From NCBI GenBank assembly GCA_029938185.1, contig JAOZVK010000253.1:1-8088 (forward strand): a stretch of DNA of 8,088 nt, in the 5' to 3' direction. This document shows positions 6,948-8,088 of the stretch, one piece after another. Each line of letters starts with the position of its first letter. The first letter of the stretch is position 1. The notes below the pieces were generated by a model. That model was given only the letters and a program-made list of their open reading frames with translations. It had not been told where the DNA came from and searched no databases. The position numbers and the translations under genes are program-made. Origin of the DNA: Bacteroidales bacterium. Lineage in GTDB: Bacteria > Bacteroidota > Bacteroidia > Bacteroidales > JAOZVK01.

Positions 6948-7717
6948 TAATGAATAATTTAATACATATTCACAAAGATGCTAAAATTGGCAAAAATGTA
7001 GTAATTGAACCTTTCACAACAATACATGGCGACATCGAAATTGGCGATGGAACATGGATAGCTTCAAATGTTACAATTATGGACGGTAGTAGAATTGGTA
7101 AAAACTGCAAAATTTTTCCAGGAGCTGTTATTGGAGCAATTCCACAAGATTTAAAATATCAAGGTGAAAAAACAGTTGCTATAATAGGTGATAACACTAC
7201 AATACGTGAATGTGTGACAGTAAATAAAGGAACAGCATCCAGAGGAAAAACATCAATAGGAAATAACTGTTTATTAATGGCATATGTTCATGTTGGACAC
7301 GATTGTATTTTAAAAAATAATATTATAATTTCGAATAGTACAAATGTTGCAGGTGAAGTTGAAATTGGCGATTTTGCTGTAATTAGTGCTGCCGTACAAA
7401 TTCATCAGTTTGTAAAAATTGGAGCACATGTAATGATATCAGGTGGTACGCTTGTGCGAAAAGATGTACCTCCTTTTGTTAAAGCTGCAAGAGAACCTAT
7501 TTCATATGTTGGAATTAATTCGATAGGTTTAAGAAGAAGGGGTTTTGATAATGGTACTATTTCTAATATTCAAAATATATATAGAATTTTATATAATTCA
7601 AACAGTAATACTTCTGTAGCTATTAACAAAATTGAAGAAGAAGTACCAGAAATTAAAGAACGAAATTATATAATAGATTTTATTAATAATGCTACCAGAG
7701 GAATTATTAAAGGATAA
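6944..7717 (+). CDS. lpxA: Acyl-ACP--UDP-N-acetylglucosamine O-acyltransferase LpxA
   Basis: LpxA starts lipid A synthesis by transferring a 3-hydroxyacyl chain from ACP to O-3 of UDP-GlcNAc in the cytoplasm. The product is 257 residues, against 262 in E. coli. Residues 5-190 form the left-handed beta-helix of hexapeptide repeats and 191-257 the helical C-terminal domain (GLRRRGF start). Catalytic His119 lies in HVGHDC (E. coli His125), with His116, His154 in IHQF (E. coli His160) and Arg198 (E. coli Arg204). The position of E. coli His144 is Glu138 here. The acyl-chain ruler position (E. coli Gly173) is Gly167, consistent with a long hydroxyacyl chain. ATG 6944-6946 overlaps the lpxC/fabZ TGA at 6945-6947, suggesting translational coupling. 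A second ATG at 6950 would remove only two residues and cannot be excluded. Confidence 0.97.
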   Translation: MIMNNLIHIHKDAKIGKNVVIEPFTTIHGDIEIGDGTWIASNVTIMDGSRIGKNCKIFPGAVIGAIPQDLKYQGEKTVAIIGDNTTIRECVTVNKGTASRGKTSIGNNCLLMAYVHVGHDCILKNNIIISNSTNVAGEVEIGDFAVISAAVQIHQFVKIGAHVMISGGTLVRKDVPPFVKAAREPISYVGINSIGLRRRGFDNGTISNIQNIYRILYNSNSNTSVAINKIEEEVPEIKERNYIIDFINNATRGIIKG

Positions 7718-7784
7718 CATTCTTATATCTTCAGAGTACTTGTTGGCGTACTAAAAACCATGATTTCAAGGCTGGGCTTATAAA

Positions 7785-7844
7785 AACTAATAAATTACAA
7801 AATATTATTAGTTCAAATTTTATTCTTTGAGTGAGTTTTTTTTT
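7785..7844 (+). terminator. Possible terminator region of the lpx operon (hairpin and distant T9)
   Basis: AACTAATAA (7785-7793) pairs with TTATTAGTT (7805-7813) around an 11-base loop, about 70 bases after the lpxA stop. Nine consecutive Ts follow at 7836-7844, but 22 bases separate the stem from the tract, and the stem has only one G-C pair. This is the best termination-like arrangement close to lpxA, yet it does not meet the usual form of an intrinsic terminator. Confidence 0.25.
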
Positions 7845-7868
7845 CATATCAATACGCAATAGCTACAA

Positions 7869-7888
7869 CGCAGAGATTCGCAAAGAAA
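7869..7888. repeat. Tandem decamer CGCAGAGATT / CGCAAAGAAA
   Basis: Two adjacent 10-base units, CGCAGAGATT (7869-7878) and CGCAAAGAAA (7879-7888), agree at seven of ten positions. The block is richer in G and C than the flanking DNA. It resembles the units in the nested inverted repeat about 100 bases downstream. From memory, similar CGCAGAG/CACAGAG strings recur between genes in many bacterial genomes, including Bacteroidota. The family assignment is inference. Confidence 0.45.
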
Positions 7889-7955
7889 GTTTCATTTATG
7901 AAAATTGTTAAGTATATTTTTAAAATGGTGTCATAATTCTGGATATTTTATTTAT

Positions 7956-8033
7956 ATATTTTAACCACTGAGTATCACAGAGTTTTTACACTCTGTGATA
8001 CTATATGAAATTTTATTCTGTGGTTAAAAATAT
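7956..8033. mobile_element. Nested inverted repeat, possible MITE- or REP-like element
   Basis: An outer inverted repeat TTTTAACCAC (7959-7968) and GTGGTTAAAA (8020-8029) extends to 7956 and 8033 with one unpaired base. Inside it, AGTATCACAGAGT (7971-7983) pairs perfectly over 13 bases with ACTCTGTGATACT (7990-8002) around a TTTTAC loop. The left half contains two 10-base units, CACTGAGTAT (7966-7975) and CACAGAGTTT (7976-7985). The element is about 78 bases, has no coding capacity and shows no obvious target-site duplication. The right half is asymmetric, with 17 bases at 8003-8019 that do not pair. It could be a small non-autonomous repeat, a structured RNA or a terminator. The inverted repeats are certain; the element type is a guess. 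Confidence 0.5.
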
Positions 8034-8053
8034 GGGCATTTTTCATAAATTAC

Positions 8054-8076
8054 AAAAAGTAGTTGACACTTTTTTT
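8054..8076. terminator. Weak A/T hairpin with T-tract near the window end
   Basis: AAAAAGT (8054-8060) pairs with ACTTTTT (8068-8074) around AGTTGAC, and the Ts continue to 8076. The stem has two G-C pairs. Because both sides are homopolymeric, it could act as a weak terminator in either direction, perhaps for a converging gene outside the window. The evidence is the symmetry alone. Confidence 0.25.
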
Positions 8077-8088
8077 ATTCTTAAAAAC

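Larger units (their letters stand above)
7718..8088. other. Intergenic region after lpxA with repeats and no supported gene
   Basis: No open frame of credible length or composition was seen on either strand in these 371 bases. Composition is uneven: 7860-7890 and 7963-8024 are richer in G and C than their surroundings and hold the decamer repeats listed separately. Several inverted repeats and T-tracts occur. No tRNA, rRNA or recognised riboswitch is apparent. A gene starting beyond the window end may use part of this region as promoter or terminator. Confidence 0.6.

Noticed and set aside
7735..7752. AGTAC/GTACT inverted repeat just after lpxA as a terminator
   Set aside because: The stem is only five pairs with an 8-base loop and is followed by CTAAAAACC-type sequence, not a T-tract.
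7866..8002. Repeated units considered as a CRISPR array
   Set aside because: The units are only about 10 bases, imperfect and adjacent, with no regular unique spacers and no cas gene nearby.
8063..8068. TTGACA resembling a sigma-70 -35 box
   Set aside because: The primary sigma factor of Bacteroidota does not use this consensus, no partner -10 lies within the window at proper spacing, and the hexamer falls in a hairpin loop and arm.

Overview
The window is AT-rich DNA from a Gram-negative bacterium, almost certainly of the Bacteroidota. The strongest taxonomic sign is an LpxC-FabZ fusion protein, typical of that phylum, inside an lpxD - lpxC/fabZ - lpxA cluster. Weak or absent Shine-Dalgarno sequences and a perfect TAnnTTTG-type -7 element just ahead of lpxD agree with this. 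A closer placement cannot be supported from the sequence alone. All four genes lie on the + strand.

Region 1 (128-4165) is one large gene for a 1345-residue mosaic protein. In order it has a probable signal peptide, a caspase-like (peptidase C14) domain with an intact His106/Cys164 pair, a lysine-rich linker, a WD40 propeller of about seven blades, a long series of TPR-like helices, and C-terminal WG-type repeats. It looks like an exported protease fused to three kinds of repeat scaffold. Its function is unknown and is the least ordinary thing in the window. Two in-frame A_AAA_AAA heptamers lie in the linker between the protease and the repeats.

Region 2 (4166-4432) is a non-coding, very AT-rich spacer with a 16-bp direct repeat, a small inverted repeat and the probable lpxD promoter.

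Region 3 (4433-7717) holds the early lipid A enzymes. LpxA acylates UDP-GlcNAc at O-3, the LpxC half of the fusion deacetylates the product, and LpxD adds the N-linked acyl chain. The FabZ half dehydrates 3-hydroxyacyl-ACP, the same donor used by LpxA and LpxD, so the cluster covers the branch point between lipid A and phospholipid synthesis. All catalytic residues that can be checked are present. The lpxC/fabZ and lpxA frames overlap by ATGA. The lpxD to lpxC/fabZ spacer contains a 12-bp hairpin at the lpxD stop and a second, terminator-like hairpin whose T-tract ends two bases before the lpxC start codon, so the operon may be internally regulated.

Region 4 (7718-8088) has no convincing gene. 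It contains several inverted repeats, a T9 tract, and two separate stretches built from related 10-base units (CGCAGAGATT-like and CACAGAGTTT-like). The second stretch sits inside a nested inverted repeat that resembles a small non-autonomous repeat element.
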